Assembly: GCA_965249835.1 (NCBI GenBank)
Contig: CBDFMY010000001.1
Span: forward strand, 470,609-534,608
Length of the DNA: 64,000 nt
Origin: JAHRAW01 sp965249835
Lineage (GTDB): Bacteria; Pseudomonadota; Gammaproteobacteria; Arenicellales; Poriferihabitantaceae
Direction: 5' to 3'
Numbering within the stretch: position 1 is the first letter of the stretch; each line of letters starts with the position of its first letter. The notes beneath the pieces were generated by a model, which was not told the origin of the DNA, made no database searches, and saw only the letters and a list, made by a program, of their open reading frames with translations. Shown piece after piece: positions 9,164 to 18,471 of this stretch. The translations under genes and the position numbers were made by a program.

Positions 9164-9267
9164 TATGGTTAGTTATTTTTAGATGTCAATAGGCAATCAG
9201 GTATCAAATCGCCATTTTTGGCAAGTTTTTGCCGTTTTTGGCAAGTCGCCCGTCGAAATCGGCGAAA

Positions 9268-9370
9268 TCACTCTAAACCTGCCTGCAAATCCGCGTGATA
9301 GGACGAGCGCACCATTGGCCCTGAAGCGACATGGTTGAAGCCGAGATACCGTATCAGCATGTCGGCTTCC
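9268..9370 (-). pseudogene. 3' remnant of a second lipA
   Basis: The minus strand encodes about 30 residues ending at a TGA (9268-9270) that read GFNHVASGPMVRSSYHADLQ. This is nearly the same as the last residues of the intact lipA 0.8 kb away. DNA identity is high over the last 65 bases and fades upstream, with no radical-SAM core. It is a gene fragment left by duplication or recombination. The rest of 9164-9524 shows nothing coding that I can support. Confidence 0.8.
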
Positions 9371-9524
9371 TTTTTTTGTCATGCCAAGAATCCAGAATGT
9401 TTCTGGCATTATGCAGTCAAGAAAATGTACCCCATTTCTTCGGCGGCTGGCGCGGGATGACAGCACTTTGGGCGGTACCCGGGTAATCGCACCAAACCGG
9501 CAAAGTTGGGCTTCCGTCGAATGT

Positions 9525-9998
9525 CTACAGAAACTTCAATAACGAAACCACCAAACCGCTGGTGGCGAATACCACCGCCATTAACATTCCGGCCATCCAT
9601 TTAATCAAACCGGCTTTGGATGCTTCGATGTCCTTGCTCAGTTCAGCGCGGACTAGTTCGATGTCCTTGATCAGGTCAGTGCGGACTTGCTCGATGTGCT
9701 TGTTCGTTTCAGCAATGTCCTTGCTCAGGTCAGTGCGGATTTGCTCGATGTGCTTGTTCGTTTCAGCAATGTCCTTGCTCAGGTCAGTGCGGACTTGCTC
9801 GATGTGCTTGTCTAATTTAGCGTGGATTTTTTCAATGCGCTCGTCCGTTTCCGACAGCCGCTCGTTGGTCACCAAATTGGCGTTGAGCAGATTCACCTGT
9901 TCCTCGGCAAGCACTTCGGCTTGCTCTTCGGTGAACCCCTTGCTGGTGAGGTTCTTGACGAACCTGTGGGTGTCAAATGCGACTGCTGCTTCGGCCAT
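9525..9998 (-). CDS. Coiled-coil protein with C-terminal membrane anchor (DUF1640-like)
   Basis: Protein of 157 residues resembling the DUF1640/CCDC90 family. The N-terminus (FDTHRFVKNLTSKGFTEEQA) is the family hallmark. Residues about 55-130 form a long charged coiled coil, and the C-terminal 25 residues are one transmembrane helix (WMAGMLMAVVFATSGLVV). The coiled coil contains an 18-residue unit repeated in tandem (HIEQVRTDLSKDIAETNK), encoded by 54-base near-perfect repeats at about 9687-9794. Function is unknown; eukaryotic relatives regulate the mitochondrial calcium uniporter. Confidence 0.75.
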   Translation of the reverse strand: MAEAAVAFDTHRFVKNLTSKGFTEEQAEVLAEEQVNLLNANLVTNERLSETDERIEKIHAKLDKHIEQVRTDLSKDIAETNKHIEQIRTDLSKDIAETNKHIEQVRTDLIKDIELVRAELSKDIEASKAGLIKWMAGMLMAVVFATSGLVVSLLKFL

Positions 9999-10031
9999 GG
10001 GCGAATTATATCACAATCCGGCGGTCCCGAA

Positions 10032-10982
10032 TCAGGCGCGCGCCTGCAAATCGGCGTGATAGGACGAGCGCACCATTGGTCCTGAGGCGACATTGTCAAA
10101 GCCGAGGGATTCGCCGATGGTGCCGAGTTCGGCGAATTCCTGCGGCGTCCAATACCGCTCCACCGCAAGGTGATGGCGGCTCGGCTGTAGGTATTGGCCG
10201 AGGGTCAGCATGTCGACATCGTGGTCGCGCAGGTCGCGCATGACGGCAACGACTTCTTCTTTGTGCTCGCCGAGCCCAAGCATCAGCCCGGACTTGGTCG
10301 GCACGTGCGGGCATCGTTGCTTGTTGCGTTGCAATAACTGCAACGATTCGGCGTAGTCCGCGCCCGGTCGCGCTTGTTTGTATAAACGCGGCACCGTCTC
10401 CAGATTATGATTGAACACATCCGCCGGCGCACGCACGAGAATCTCCAGCGCGGTGTCGATGCGTCCGCGAAAATCCGGCGTCAGGATTTCGATTCGGATG
10501 TCGGGACAGGCTTCACGCAGTTGAGTTATGCATTCCACGAAATGCGCCGCGCCGCCATCGCGCAGGTCGTCGCGGTCCACCGAAGTAATGACCACATAAT
10601 TCAACTTCATCGCGGCAACGGTGGCGGCGAGTTTGCGCGGCTCATCGGCGTCCAGCGGGTTTGGCCGGCCGTGGGCGACATCGCAAAACGGGCAACGCCG
10701 CGTGCAGATGTCGCCCATAATCAGGAAGGTGGCGGTGCCGTTGCTGAAACACTCGCCGAGGTTGGGGCAGGCGGCTTCTTCGCAAATGGTGTGCACGCCA
10801 CGCTCCCGCAACACTCGTTTGAGGTCGGCGACCGCCCGAGTGCCGGTGAAATGCGCGCGAATCCATTTTGGTTTGCGCAGACGCTGTTGCCGCGGTTGCG
10901 GGACAATCTTGACCGGAATGCGCGCCATCTTTTCCGCGCCGCGCAGTTTTTCACCACGAATGATTGGTTGGGGTTTGGTCAT
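10032..10982 (-). CDS. lipA: Lipoyl synthase
   Basis: Radical-SAM enzyme of about 316 residues that inserts two sulfurs into protein-bound octanoyl groups, completing the lipoyl cofactor. Both Fe-S cluster motifs are intact: the auxiliary cluster CEEAACPNLGEC (Cys 67, 72, 78) and the radical-SAM CTRRCPFC (Cys 93, 97, 100), plus the C-terminal RSSYHA with its conserved Ser. The ATG at 10982 is preferred to a TTG at 11000 that abuts the gcvP stop. Its position after gcvP fits supply of lipoate to GcvH. No lipB is present in the window. Confidence 0.96.
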   Translation of the reverse strand: MTKPQPIIRGEKLRGAEKMARIPVKIVPQPRQQRLRKPKWIRAHFTGTRAVADLKRVLRERGVHTICEEAACPNLGECFSNGTATFLIMGDICTRRCPFCDVAHGRPNPLDADEPRKLAATVAAMKLNYVVITSVDRDDLRDGGAAHFVECITQLREACPDIRIEILTPDFRGRIDTALEILVRAPADVFNHNLETVPRLYKQARPGADYAESLQLLQRNKQRCPHVPTKSGLMLGLGEHKEEVVAVMRDLRDHDVDMLTLGQYLQPSRHHLAVERYWTPQEFAELGTIGESLGFDNVASGPMVRSSYHADLQARA

Positions 10983-11000
10983 TGTGTGTTTCGCCCTCAA

Positions 11001-13868
11001 CTATTCGTAATCCGACATCGGCGGACAACTGCAAACCAGATGCTTGTCGCCATACACATTATCCACCCGGCCAACCGGCGGCCAGTATTTGTTGATTTCC
11101 ACTTCGGCGGTCGGGAAAAACGCCCGCTGGCGGGAGTAGGGCATCGGCCAATCGTCGCTTACCAGCAGGTGATAACTGTGCGGCGCGTTGGTCAGCAGAC
11201 TGTTTTCCAGGGTAAATTTCTTCTCTTCAATCTCGCGGATTTCCTCGCGAATGGAAATCAGCGCATCGCAGAATCGATCGATTTCCTCTTTGGATTCGCT
11301 TTCGGTCGGCTCGATCATCAGCGAATCCGGCACCGGCCACGACATGGTTGGCGCGTGGTAGCCGTAGTCGATCAGCCGCTTGGCGACATCCTCCACGGTC
11401 ACCCCGCAGGCCTCTTTAATTGCCGCCAGGCTGACCACACATTCATGCGCGACTCGCCCGCCGGCGCCTTTATACACCACCGGATAATGCGGGTTGAGGC
11501 GATGCGCGATGTAGTTGGCGCTCAATATCGCCACCTTGGTCGAGCGTTTGAGCCCGTAATCGCCGAGTAGGCGCATAAAGACCCACGAGATGGGCAGGAC
11601 CAACGGCGAACCCCATGGTGCCGCCGACACCGTGCCGATCGGATCCGAGCCGCCACGATTGCAACTGACCACCGGGTGGTCGGGCAGAAACGGCACCAGA
11701 TGCTTGGTCACGCCGATGGGACCCATGCCGGGCCCGCCGCCGCCATGGGGAATGGCGAAGGTCTTATGCAGGTTGAGGTGCATGACATCGGCGCCGATTT
11801 CGGCTGGGCGACAAATGCCCATCATGGCGTTCATGTTGGCACCGTCCATATACACCTGCCCGCCGTGGTTGTGCACGATTTCGCAAATCTGCCGGATGCC
11901 TTCTTCAAACACGCCGTGGGTGGACGGGTAGGTGAACATACCGGCCGCGAGGTGGGTGTCGTGCTCGCGGGCTTTGGCTTCGAGGTCTTCGAGATCAATG
12001 TTGCCGTTGGGGTCGCATTGCACCACCACCACTTTCATGCCGGCCATGATCGCGCTTGCCGGATTGGTGCCGTGTGCCGAGGAGGGAATCAGGCACACAT
12101 TGCGTTCGCCATGACCGCGGGATTTGTGCCAGGCGCGGATGCACAGCAGTCCGGCGTATTCCCCCTGCGAGCCGGCGTTGGGCTGGAAACTGAAGCCGGC
12201 GAAACCGGTCAACTCGCACAACATGGTGTCGAGTTTGTTGATGATGCGGTGATAGCCGCGCGCGTGTTTGGTCGGCGCGAATGGATGAATGTGCGCGAAC
12301 AATGGATTGGAAATGGGCTCCATCTCGCTGGCGGCGTTGAGTTTCATGGTGCACGAGCCGAGCGGAATCATCGACCGCGACAGGGTGATGTCCTTGCTCG
12401 CGGTCTTGCGCAGGTAGCGCATGAACTCGGTCTCCGAGCGGTAGCGGTGGAAATGCGGGTGTTCGAGAAAACCGCTGGTGCGTTCGAGGGTGGTCGGAAT
12501 GGATTTTTCCAAATCGCGGTTGAAGATCACGCCGCTGACCTCGTGCGCGGTGGTTGCCGCGAATATATGCAATAACCCCGCGACCTTTTCGCGGTTGATG
12601 GTCTCGTCCAAACTGATGCCGAGGTGGTCGTCATCGATCAACCGCAAGTTGTATCTGGCTTGCTCGGCTTTGTCGAGCAGACGGCGCGCGCGGCCGGGCG
12701 TGCGCACCATTAAGGTGTCGAAGAAATGTGGATGCACGACTTCAAAGTCAAGGCGCGTCAATCCGTCGGCCAGTGCGCGCGTCAGGCGGTTGATGCGCGT
12801 GGCGATGCGCACCAATCCTTCGGGACCGTGATATTGCGCGTAGAAAGTCGCCATGACCGCGAGTAGCACTTGCGCGGTGCAGATGTTGCTGGTGGCTTTG
12901 TCGCGGCGGATGTGTTGTTCCCGAGTTTGCAACGCCATGCGATAGGCGCGCTGGCCGTTGGCATCGATCGAAACGCCGATTAACCGACCGGGGATGTTGC
13001 GTTTGTATTTTTCGCGGGTGGCGAGATACGCCGCGTGCGGGCCGCCGAAGCCCATGGGCACGCCGAATCGCTGGGTCGTGCCCACGGCGATGTCGGCACC
13101 CAATTCCCCCGGCGGCGTTAGCAAAGTCAACGCCAGCGGGTCGGCGGCCATGACCACCAGCGCGTTGTTGGCGTGCATGGTTTCGATGAAGGTGCGGTAG
13201 TCGTAAATCTCGCCCGAAGCACCGGGATACTGCACCAGCGCGCCGAAACATTCGGTGTCTTGTTTGGCAAGAGTATCTTCGTCCAAATCGATTACGCGCA
13301 CTTTGATGCCCATGGGCTCCGCTCTGGTTTGCACCACCGCGATGGTTTGCGGCAGACAATCGCGTCCCACAAGAAATCGGTTGCACGGGTTTTTGCTAAC
13401 GCGCCGCGCCAGCATCATCGCTTCGGCGGCCGCGGTGGCTTCGTCGAGTAACGAAGCGTTTGCCATTTCCATGCCGGTCAGGTCGGTAATCATCTGCTGA
13501 AAAGACAGCAACACTTCAAGCCGCGCCTGACTGACTTCCGGTTGATACGGCGTGTAGGCGGTATACCAATCCGGATTTTCCATTACATTGCGGCGAATCA
13601 CCGGCGGCGTTACGGTGCCGTAATAGCCGAGTCCGATCATTGAGATTGCCGCGGTGTTGTCGCCGGCGACCTGGCGGCTCAGTTTGTTCATACGATTTTC
13701 GTCGAGGGCTTCGGGCAGTCGAAACCGGTGCTTGCTTCGAATCGATGCCGGAATGGTTTGCTCGATCAGTTCATCGAGCGACTCGACTTCCAGCGACTCC
13801 AACATCGAAGCCAACTGCTCCGGATTGGAGCCGATATGTCGAACGGTAAAGTCATCGGCGCGCGGCAT
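11001..13868 (-). CDS. gcvP: Glycine dehydrogenase (decarboxylating), P protein
   Basis: PLP-dependent glycine decarboxylase of 955 residues, the full single-chain form rather than split GcvPA/GcvPB. It decarboxylates glycine and passes the aminomethyl group to the lipoyl arm of GcvH. The PLP-lysine motif NLHKTFAIPHGGGGPGMGP lies near residue 700, and the N-terminal half carries the degenerate, non-catalytic copy of the aminotransferase fold. It lies 60 bases downstream of gcvH in a gcvT-gcvH-gcvP-lipA order. Confidence 0.97.
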   Translation of the reverse strand: MPRADDFTVRHIGSNPEQLASMLESLEVESLDELIEQTIPASIRSKHRFRLPEALDENRMNKLSRQVAGDNTAAISMIGLGYYGTVTPPVIRRNVMENPDWYTAYTPYQPEVSQARLEVLLSFQQMITDLTGMEMANASLLDEATAAAEAMMLARRVSKNPCNRFLVGRDCLPQTIAVVQTRAEPMGIKVRVIDLDEDTLAKQDTECFGALVQYPGASGEIYDYRTFIETMHANNALVVMAADPLALTLLTPPGELGADIAVGTTQRFGVPMGFGGPHAAYLATREKYKRNIPGRLIGVSIDANGQRAYRMALQTREQHIRRDKATSNICTAQVLLAVMATFYAQYHGPEGLVRIATRINRLTRALADGLTRLDFEVVHPHFFDTLMVRTPGRARRLLDKAEQARYNLRLIDDDHLGISLDETINREKVAGLLHIFAATTAHEVSGVIFNRDLEKSIPTTLERTSGFLEHPHFHRYRSETEFMRYLRKTASKDITLSRSMIPLGSCTMKLNAASEMEPISNPLFAHIHPFAPTKHARGYHRIINKLDTMLCELTGFAGFSFQPNAGSQGEYAGLLCIRAWHKSRGHGERNVCLIPSSAHGTNPASAIMAGMKVVVVQCDPNGNIDLEDLEAKAREHDTHLAAGMFTYPSTHGVFEEGIRQICEIVHNHGGQVYMDGANMNAMMGICRPAEIGADVMHLNLHKTFAIPHGGGGPGMGPIGVTKHLVPFLPDHPVVSCNRGGSDPIGTVSAAPWGSPLVLPISWVFMRLLGDYGLKRSTKVAILSANYIAHRLNPHYPVVYKGAGGRVAHECVVSLAAIKEACGVTVEDVAKRLIDYGYHAPTMSWPVPDSLMIEPTESESKEEIDRFCDALISIREEIREIEEKKFTLENSLLTNAPHSYHLLVSDDWPMPYSRQRAFFPTAEVEINKYWPPVGRVDNVYGDKHLVCSCPPMSDYE

Positions 13869-13928
13869 GGCTACTCCTGGGTTATGTGGCGTTTGCTTGT
13901 GGTGTTTGTTTATGTTTGGGCGCAGTGG

Positions 13929-14303
13929 TCAGTCGAGGGACTGGACAAATTTTTGATAGGCATCGGTGTCCATCAACTGCTCCATGGGTTGCGTATCATC
14001 GGCTTTTATTTTGTAGAACCAACCATCGCCTTCGGGGTCGCTGTTGACCAGTTCCGGGGTGTCCGCCAGTTTGTCGTTGACTTCAACCACGGTGCCGGAA
14101 AGCGGCGACTTGACTTCGCCCGCGGCTTTGACCGATTCCACCACCGCGGCTTCCTCACCACGGGTTAAGTTGGCATTCGCTTCGGGTAATTCGACAAAGA
14201 CGATTTCGCCCAGTTGTTGTTGAGCGTGGTCGGTGATGCCGACCGTGTGCACGCCGTCTTGCTCGCGCACCCATTCATGGTCTTCAGTGTATTTGATGGT
14301 CAT
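13929..14303 (-). CDS. gcvH: Glycine cleavage system H protein
   Basis: Lipoyl carrier protein of 124 residues shuttling the aminomethyl intermediate between P and T proteins. The lipoylated Lys is K59 in ESVKA, within the expected hammerhead fold (GEIVFVELPE before it, SPLSGTVVEVND after). N-terminus YTEDHEWVR is canonical. Length is normal. Confidence 0.97.
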   Translation of the reverse strand: MTIKYTEDHEWVREQDGVHTVGITDHAQQQLGEIVFVELPEANANLTRGEEAAVVESVKAAGEVKSPLSGTVVEVNDKLADTPELVNSDPEGDGWFYKIKADDTQPMEQLMDTDAYQKFVQSLD

Positions 14304-14369
14304 GTTTCACCTCGCAAGTGTTCAGAAATAGTGGTTGTCGATAAAGTTGATGCTGGGATTGTTAATGAA

Positions 14370-15497
14370 TTAGCGATAAAAATTAGCCGCCACGAACGGC
14401 AGTTTGACGACCGTTAGCGGTAGCGGTTTGCCTCGCACCAGTGCCTGCAATTTGGTTCCGGTGGTAGCGTGTTCGGGCGTAACATAGCCCATGCTGACCG
14501 GATGACCGAGGCTCGGGCTAAACCCGCCGCTGGTAACCAGGCCGATGGAGTTGCCATCGGCATCCAGCAGGTCGGCGCCTTCACGCACCGGTGCGCGCCC
14601 CTCGGGCAGCAAACCGACCCGCCGGCGGGAGATATTATTAGGTAGTTGCGGGAGAATAATATCGGCGCCGGGGAAACCGCCGGCGCGTTCGCCATCGTTG
14701 CGCCGCTCCTTTGATAGTGCCCAGTTCAATCCGGCTTCCACCGGCGTGGTCTCGGCCGTGATGTCGTGGCCATACAAACATAAACCGGCTTCCAGCCGCA
14801 ACGAATCGCGCGCGCCGAGGCCAATTAATTGCACCGTATCATCGGCAAGCAATCGGCGCGCCACTGATTCGGCATGCGCCGCCGCCATGGATAATTCAAA
14901 CCCATCTTCGCCGGTATAACCCGAACGCGATGCGATGCAAGTTACGCCGTCAATCTTCCATTCGCGCACATGCATAAATTGCATGGTCGCGAGTTGGTCG
15001 TCATCGCAACAACGCGCCATCACCGCCGCCGCCGCCGGACCTTGCAACGCCAGCAACGCCCGATCGTCCTGCAGTTGCGCGTTGCCATCAAAGTGTGGTT
15101 GCAAATGCGCAAAGTCGTTCGCCTTGCACGCGGCGTTGACCACCAGCACGAATCGTTGGCCGAGATTCTGCACCATCAGGTCATCAATGATGCCGCCTTC
15201 GGGATTGGTTAGTAATGCGTATTTCTGACGATACGGCGGCAGCGACAAAATATCCATCGGCATCAGCGCTTCCAGTGCCGCCGCGGTTTTTTCAGGTGCC
15301 ACGCCGGAAATGTCAATCTGCCCCATGTGCGAGACATCAAACAAACCGGCGAATTGGCGGGTGTGCCGGTGCTCTTTGATGATGCCGTCGGGATAATTCA
15401 CCGGCATCTCATAACCGGCGAACGGCACCATCTTTGCGCCGTGTTGCAGATGAAGGGCGTGTAGCGGAGTGTGTCGGAATGTGGATGGGTCGGACAT
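14370..15497 (-). CDS. gcvT: Aminomethyltransferase, glycine cleavage T protein
   Basis: Folate-dependent T protein of about 375 residues. It releases ammonia from the GcvH-bound intermediate and forms 5,10-methylene-tetrahydrofolate. Family motifs include FDVSHMGQ, RSGYTGEDGFE and the C-terminal SMGYV. The ATG at 15497 (MSDPSTF) is preferred because an AAAGG sits seven bases upstream; the frame stays open to a TTG at 15515. It begins only 67 bases after the 336-residue unknown gene, so no room exists for a glycine riboswitch directly in front. Confidence 0.96.
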   Translation of the reverse strand: MSDPSTFRHTPLHALHLQHGAKMVPFAGYEMPVNYPDGIIKEHRHTRQFAGLFDVSHMGQIDISGVAPEKTAAALEALMPMDILSLPPYRQKYALLTNPEGGIIDDLMVQNLGQRFVLVVNAACKANDFAHLQPHFDGNAQLQDDRALLALQGPAAAAVMARCCDDDQLATMQFMHVREWKIDGVTCIASRSGYTGEDGFELSMAAAHAESVARRLLADDTVQLIGLGARDSLRLEAGLCLYGHDITAETTPVEAGLNWALSKERRNDGERAGGFPGADIILPQLPNNISRRRVGLLPEGRAPVREGADLLDADGNSIGLVTSGGFSPSLGHPVSMGYVTPEHATTGTKLQALVRGKPLPLTVVKLPFVAANFYR

Positions 15498-15564
15498 GGG
15501 CATACCTTTGGGCAATCGCCGCCATTATAGACCAGGATGTTTGCTTTGAGTTGCTTTGAATGGC

Positions 15565-16575
15565 TCAGGCAGATTCAATCTGCGCGGTGAGGGTGCGGTA
15601 TTTTTCGCATTTTTTCAGAAAGCGTTGGGTGCTGGCCGGCATCGGCACGCGTATATTGGCGATCCAGGTAATCAGGTTTTTGCCATCGCGCAACAGGCGT
15701 GTGCCGCGTTTGATGTGGCGTTCCAGTTCCGAGTTGGCATCGGCGGGAATCGTGGCAAAGTATTCGCGCAGTTTTTCACCGTCGGCCACAAACTCCGGCC
15801 ATACCCGGTAATAGTTGGGGTCGCTGCGGAATATTTGACATTCCTGTTTGGCGATGTGGATGAAATCATCCACCAGCGCATCGGCGCCATCAAACCATGG
15901 CTGGCGGCACAGGGTCTCGTGCAACACCCCGCCGACTCGGTCGATTTCGCGCAGGGCCTGGGCGATCTTGCGGTAGCGGCTGTGGTAGTACTCCTCCAGC
16001 GTCATGGTGAACACCTTGACCGGTTCGCCCCACAATTCATCCACGCCCTGTTCGCCGCTGTAGTGCTTTACTTGAACGCCGAGTTCCAGCGCCTCAGAAA
16101 AACAATTGGCGCATTGACGCATCAGTTCATTGTCGCGGTTGATGTCGACTCCGTTTTCTTCGAGATCGACGATGGCGGTAAAAATATCGGTGGCGCGGTT
16201 GAACAATGCACCGGCAAGCATCGCGGCGTTCACTCGCTTGCGTCGCGGGTCGGTTTCATTTTCCCACGCCGCTCGCGCTTCCTCAAGTTTTCCCCCCGGC
16301 GTATTGATGCCGGATTCGATGTGATGAAAAGTGCGGCGGGTAAGCGCGTCGATCAGTTGCTTTTTGGCGAGCAGCGTCTCCGCCGGTGGCTCGTAATAAC
16401 GAATCCAATACTCATCGTAAAAAATATACATGACACCATCACTGGTTTGGATGGTGCCGTTTTTAATCTGGGTGCTGATAGCCGGTTTGCTCATTAGTCT
16501 GCCCGCGGTTTGACGTAGCGGGATGGTACTATAGACCGACCGGGTTGTCATTTCCGCTTGCTTATTTTCCGCCAT
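15565..16575 (-). CDS. Unrecognised conserved-looking protein upstream of gcvT
   Basis: I do not recognise this 336-residue protein. It is soluble, acidic and mostly helical by eye, without signal peptide or membrane segments. Segments such as YIFYDEYWIRYYEPP, ALFNRATDIFTAIVDLEEN and QECQIFRSDPNYYRVWPEF look structured, and the codon use matches neighbouring genes, so it is very likely real. It shares strand and close spacing with gcvT, suggesting co-transcription. The ATG at 16575 and the next several codons lie in a dispersed repeat; the ATG at 16551 (MTTRSVYS) may be the original start. Confidence 0.8.
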   Translation of the reverse strand: MAENKQAEMTTRSVYSTIPLRQTAGRLMSKPAISTQIKNGTIQTSDGVMYIFYDEYWIRYYEPPAETLLAKKQLIDALTRRTFHHIESGINTPGGKLEEARAAWENETDPRRKRVNAAMLAGALFNRATDIFTAIVDLEENGVDINRDNELMRQCANCFSEALELGVQVKHYSGEQGVDELWGEPVKVFTMTLEEYYHSRYRKIAQALREIDRVGGVLHETLCRQPWFDGADALVDDFIHIAKQECQIFRSDPNYYRVWPEFVADGEKLREYFATIPADANSELERHIKRGTRLLRDGKNLITWIANIRVPMPASTQRFLKKCEKYRTLTAQIESA

Positions 16576-16599
16576 GCTGTGTTGCGCTTCGTCGCTCGG

Positions 16600-16860
16600 T
16601 CGCTCACATACTTAATGTATTGCTCACTCCCTCGCTCCTCGCGCGCCTTGCCTGACGAAAAATATGCGGCGCGCAATGTTTATTTGTAATTAATGAGTCC
16701 GGTCAAACCGGGCTTTTTTCTCAATGTGCCTTTGGCTTCTCAACTCGCCTTTGTCCTCTCAATTCACTATTACTTATAATTCGTCATCCTCGCCGGTAGG
16801 CGGGAATCCAGAGTGGCGGCGCAAGCCGCCTAGTGTATTCGCAACACTACACTACACTAC
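16600..16860. repeat. Dispersed repeats between the gcv block and the TolC-like gene
   Basis: Two known repeat types occur here. About 16605-16680 is an inverted copy of 36590-36695 (both contain the CATACTTA/TAAGTATG motif and a region reading GCGACGAAGC). About 16690-16765 is an inverted copy of the composite repeat at 7.7-8.1 kb. No gene is visible between 16576 and 16923. Confidence 0.75.
16695..16719 (+). terminator. Terminator-like hairpin inside a dispersed repeat
   Basis: AGTCCGGT, CAA, ACCGGGCT followed by six T residues on the plus strand, identical to the terminators at 7.8 and 8.1 kb. Both flanking genes are on the minus strand, so here it probably came with the repeat and has no obvious transcript to end. 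Confidence 0.5.
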
Positions 16861-16923
16861 ACAGCATAACAAACCGTAATAAACCATGACGGCGCCATAA
16901 TAAAATGGGCAAGCACAATTCGG

Positions 16924-18471
16924 TTAATCGTTTTTGATGATCCGGTCCAGCAAATTATCGTATTCCATGCTGTGCATTTGATATTCAATGATGCGGTCAA
17001 TGTGATCGAGTTTTGCGGCGAGCGTATCGCGATGCGCTTGCACAAGGTCACGAATTGATTCGTGCGTCTGATCGTATTTTTGTTGCTCCAATCGCGTGCT
17101 TTGTTCGGCGGCGTCAATCGCATCTTGCAATCGTTGCTCGTTGAAATCGAGCAAACTGCGCAACCTTTGCAGGTCACCCTCAATATTTTCCATGCGCTCG
17201 GCATATATTATCTCCAACCGCCGCGTGGTAAGCGAGCGTTTTGCCAATTCAGATTTGGTGGTAATGCTGCCGCCAAGCGGATAGGAAAATTCCAAACGCG
17301 CCGCGTATTTTGTGGTGTCGTCATCATAATCCAACGTCATGGTGCCGGCGCGGTCGTATTCTTTTTCCGCACGCAAAGTCAGATTCAAAGACGGCAAAAG
17401 ACGATTTTCCTGATAGTCAATTTCAATTTCGTTCAATTTCATATCAAGATTAATGCGCGCCAGCGTGCGACTGTTATTAGCCAGATAATCGCGCGCATTT
17501 TCGCTAAGCAAACGCACGCGCTTTTGTAAATTGAAAACCGGCGTTTCCCTGATCAGCGTGGCGTCATCCAGCAAAATCGCAAGTCGCTCGACCACCGACT
17601 GCATCTGAATTTGCGCATCTCGTTTGAAGTTTTCGGTTTTCGCAATTATGCTGTCGAGCAACGCGCCTTCGGCTTCATCACTCGGTTGCAATCGCCGCAA
17701 CTCGCGCAACAATTCCTGGTTTATTTGCACGCGGCGGTGATACAAAATCCATGATAGATAATCGTCCAATCGCGCAGTTAGAAAATCTTCTTTGGTCTCC
17801 AAAAATGATAATTGCTGATCTCGCAAATCGTAAATGTCGCGGTGATACGTTTTCAAAGATTCCGCATTGCCATCGTGTTTCAGCAACGGATATTTAATCT
17901 GCGCGTAGTAGTTGGAAGTGTATCCGCCATAGCGCGGCGCGTTGTAAAAATTTCCCGCCTTGTAGCGCGTGAGTCTGTTTTCCTCCGAACCGCGTTCCAA
18001 ACCAAATGAAACACTCGCCGGATTGGATAAAAAACGTTTGCTGAAATCCAAACCAATGTTGCGTGGCGTGTCTTTGTTGATTCGAGAGTAGGGACTTGTG
18101 CTAAGCGCGCCGTTGCTTTTTTTGTAATGCAATTGCTTGTCGTTGACGCGGTTATACGCCGCGCTGGCCGACAACTCGGCTTTCCAATTGGCATAATTAT
18201 TCCGACTGGTGTCCAGTTCGATTTGCTTAATGTCCAGCCCGATTTGCGCTTCTTCCAGCAACTTGTCCTGCGCCAGAACTTTCTCGATGAACTGCGCTTC
18301 GCTGATGGCAAACGCGGGCATCGCCAGCAGTGGCAGGAGAAGATACAAACACCGCCCGATGTGTTTTGCGCCCCGACCGCTGCGGGCATCGGCCATGGTA
18401 CGTTGCGAGATGTGATGTTTGTCGGTGTTTTTGTCTGAGGCCGTCCCGACGCCTGATTTGGTAGTTGGCAT
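16924..18471 (-). CDS. TolC-family outer-membrane efflux protein
   Basis: Protein of 515 residues with a hydrophobic export signal near residues 40-56 (YLLLPLLAMPAFA) after an unusually long, polar N-terminal region. The mature part has the alternating long helices and strand segments of the TolC fold (for example SAAYNRVND and RLEFSYPLGGSITTKSELAKR) and a C-terminal coiled coil. It would form the outer-membrane exit duct of an export system. No inner-membrane pump or adaptor is adjacent, so its partner is unknown. The ATG at 18471 has a GGAG seven bases upstream; a later ATG at 18396 would give a more usual signal peptide. Confidence 0.75.
   Translation of the reverse strand: MPTTKSGVGTASDKNTDKHHISQRTMADARSGRGAKHIGRCLYLLLPLLAMPAFAISEAQFIEKVLAQDKLLEEAQIGLDIKQIELDTSRNNYANWKAELSASAAYNRVNDKQLHYKKSNGALSTSPYSRINKDTPRNIGLDFSKRFLSNPASVSFGLERGSEENRLTRYKAGNFYNAPRYGGYTSNYYAQIKYPLLKHDGNAESLKTYHRDIYDLRDQQLSFLETKEDFLTARLDDYLSWILYHRRVQINQELLRELRRLQPSDEAEGALLDSIIAKTENFKRDAQIQMQSVVERLAILLDDATLIRETPVFNLQKRVRLLSENARDYLANNSRTLARINLDMKLNEIEIDYQENRLLPSLNLTLRAEKEYDRAGTMTLDYDDDTTKYAARLEFSYPLGGSITTKSELAKRSLTTRRLEIIYAERMENIEGDLQRLRSLLDFNEQRLQDAIDAAEQSTRLEQQKYDQTHESIRDLVQAHRDTLAAKLDHIDRIIEYQMHSMEYDNLLDRIIKND

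Noticed and set aside
10407..11570. Plus-strand frame of 387 codons opposite lipA and gcvP
   Set aside because: Fully antisense to two confidently identified genes, with no recognisable motif.
15498..15564. Glycine riboswitch ahead of gcvT
   Set aside because: The gap is under 70 bases and lacks the paired aptamer structure; if regulation exists it must lie upstream of 16575, where only dispersed repeats are visible.
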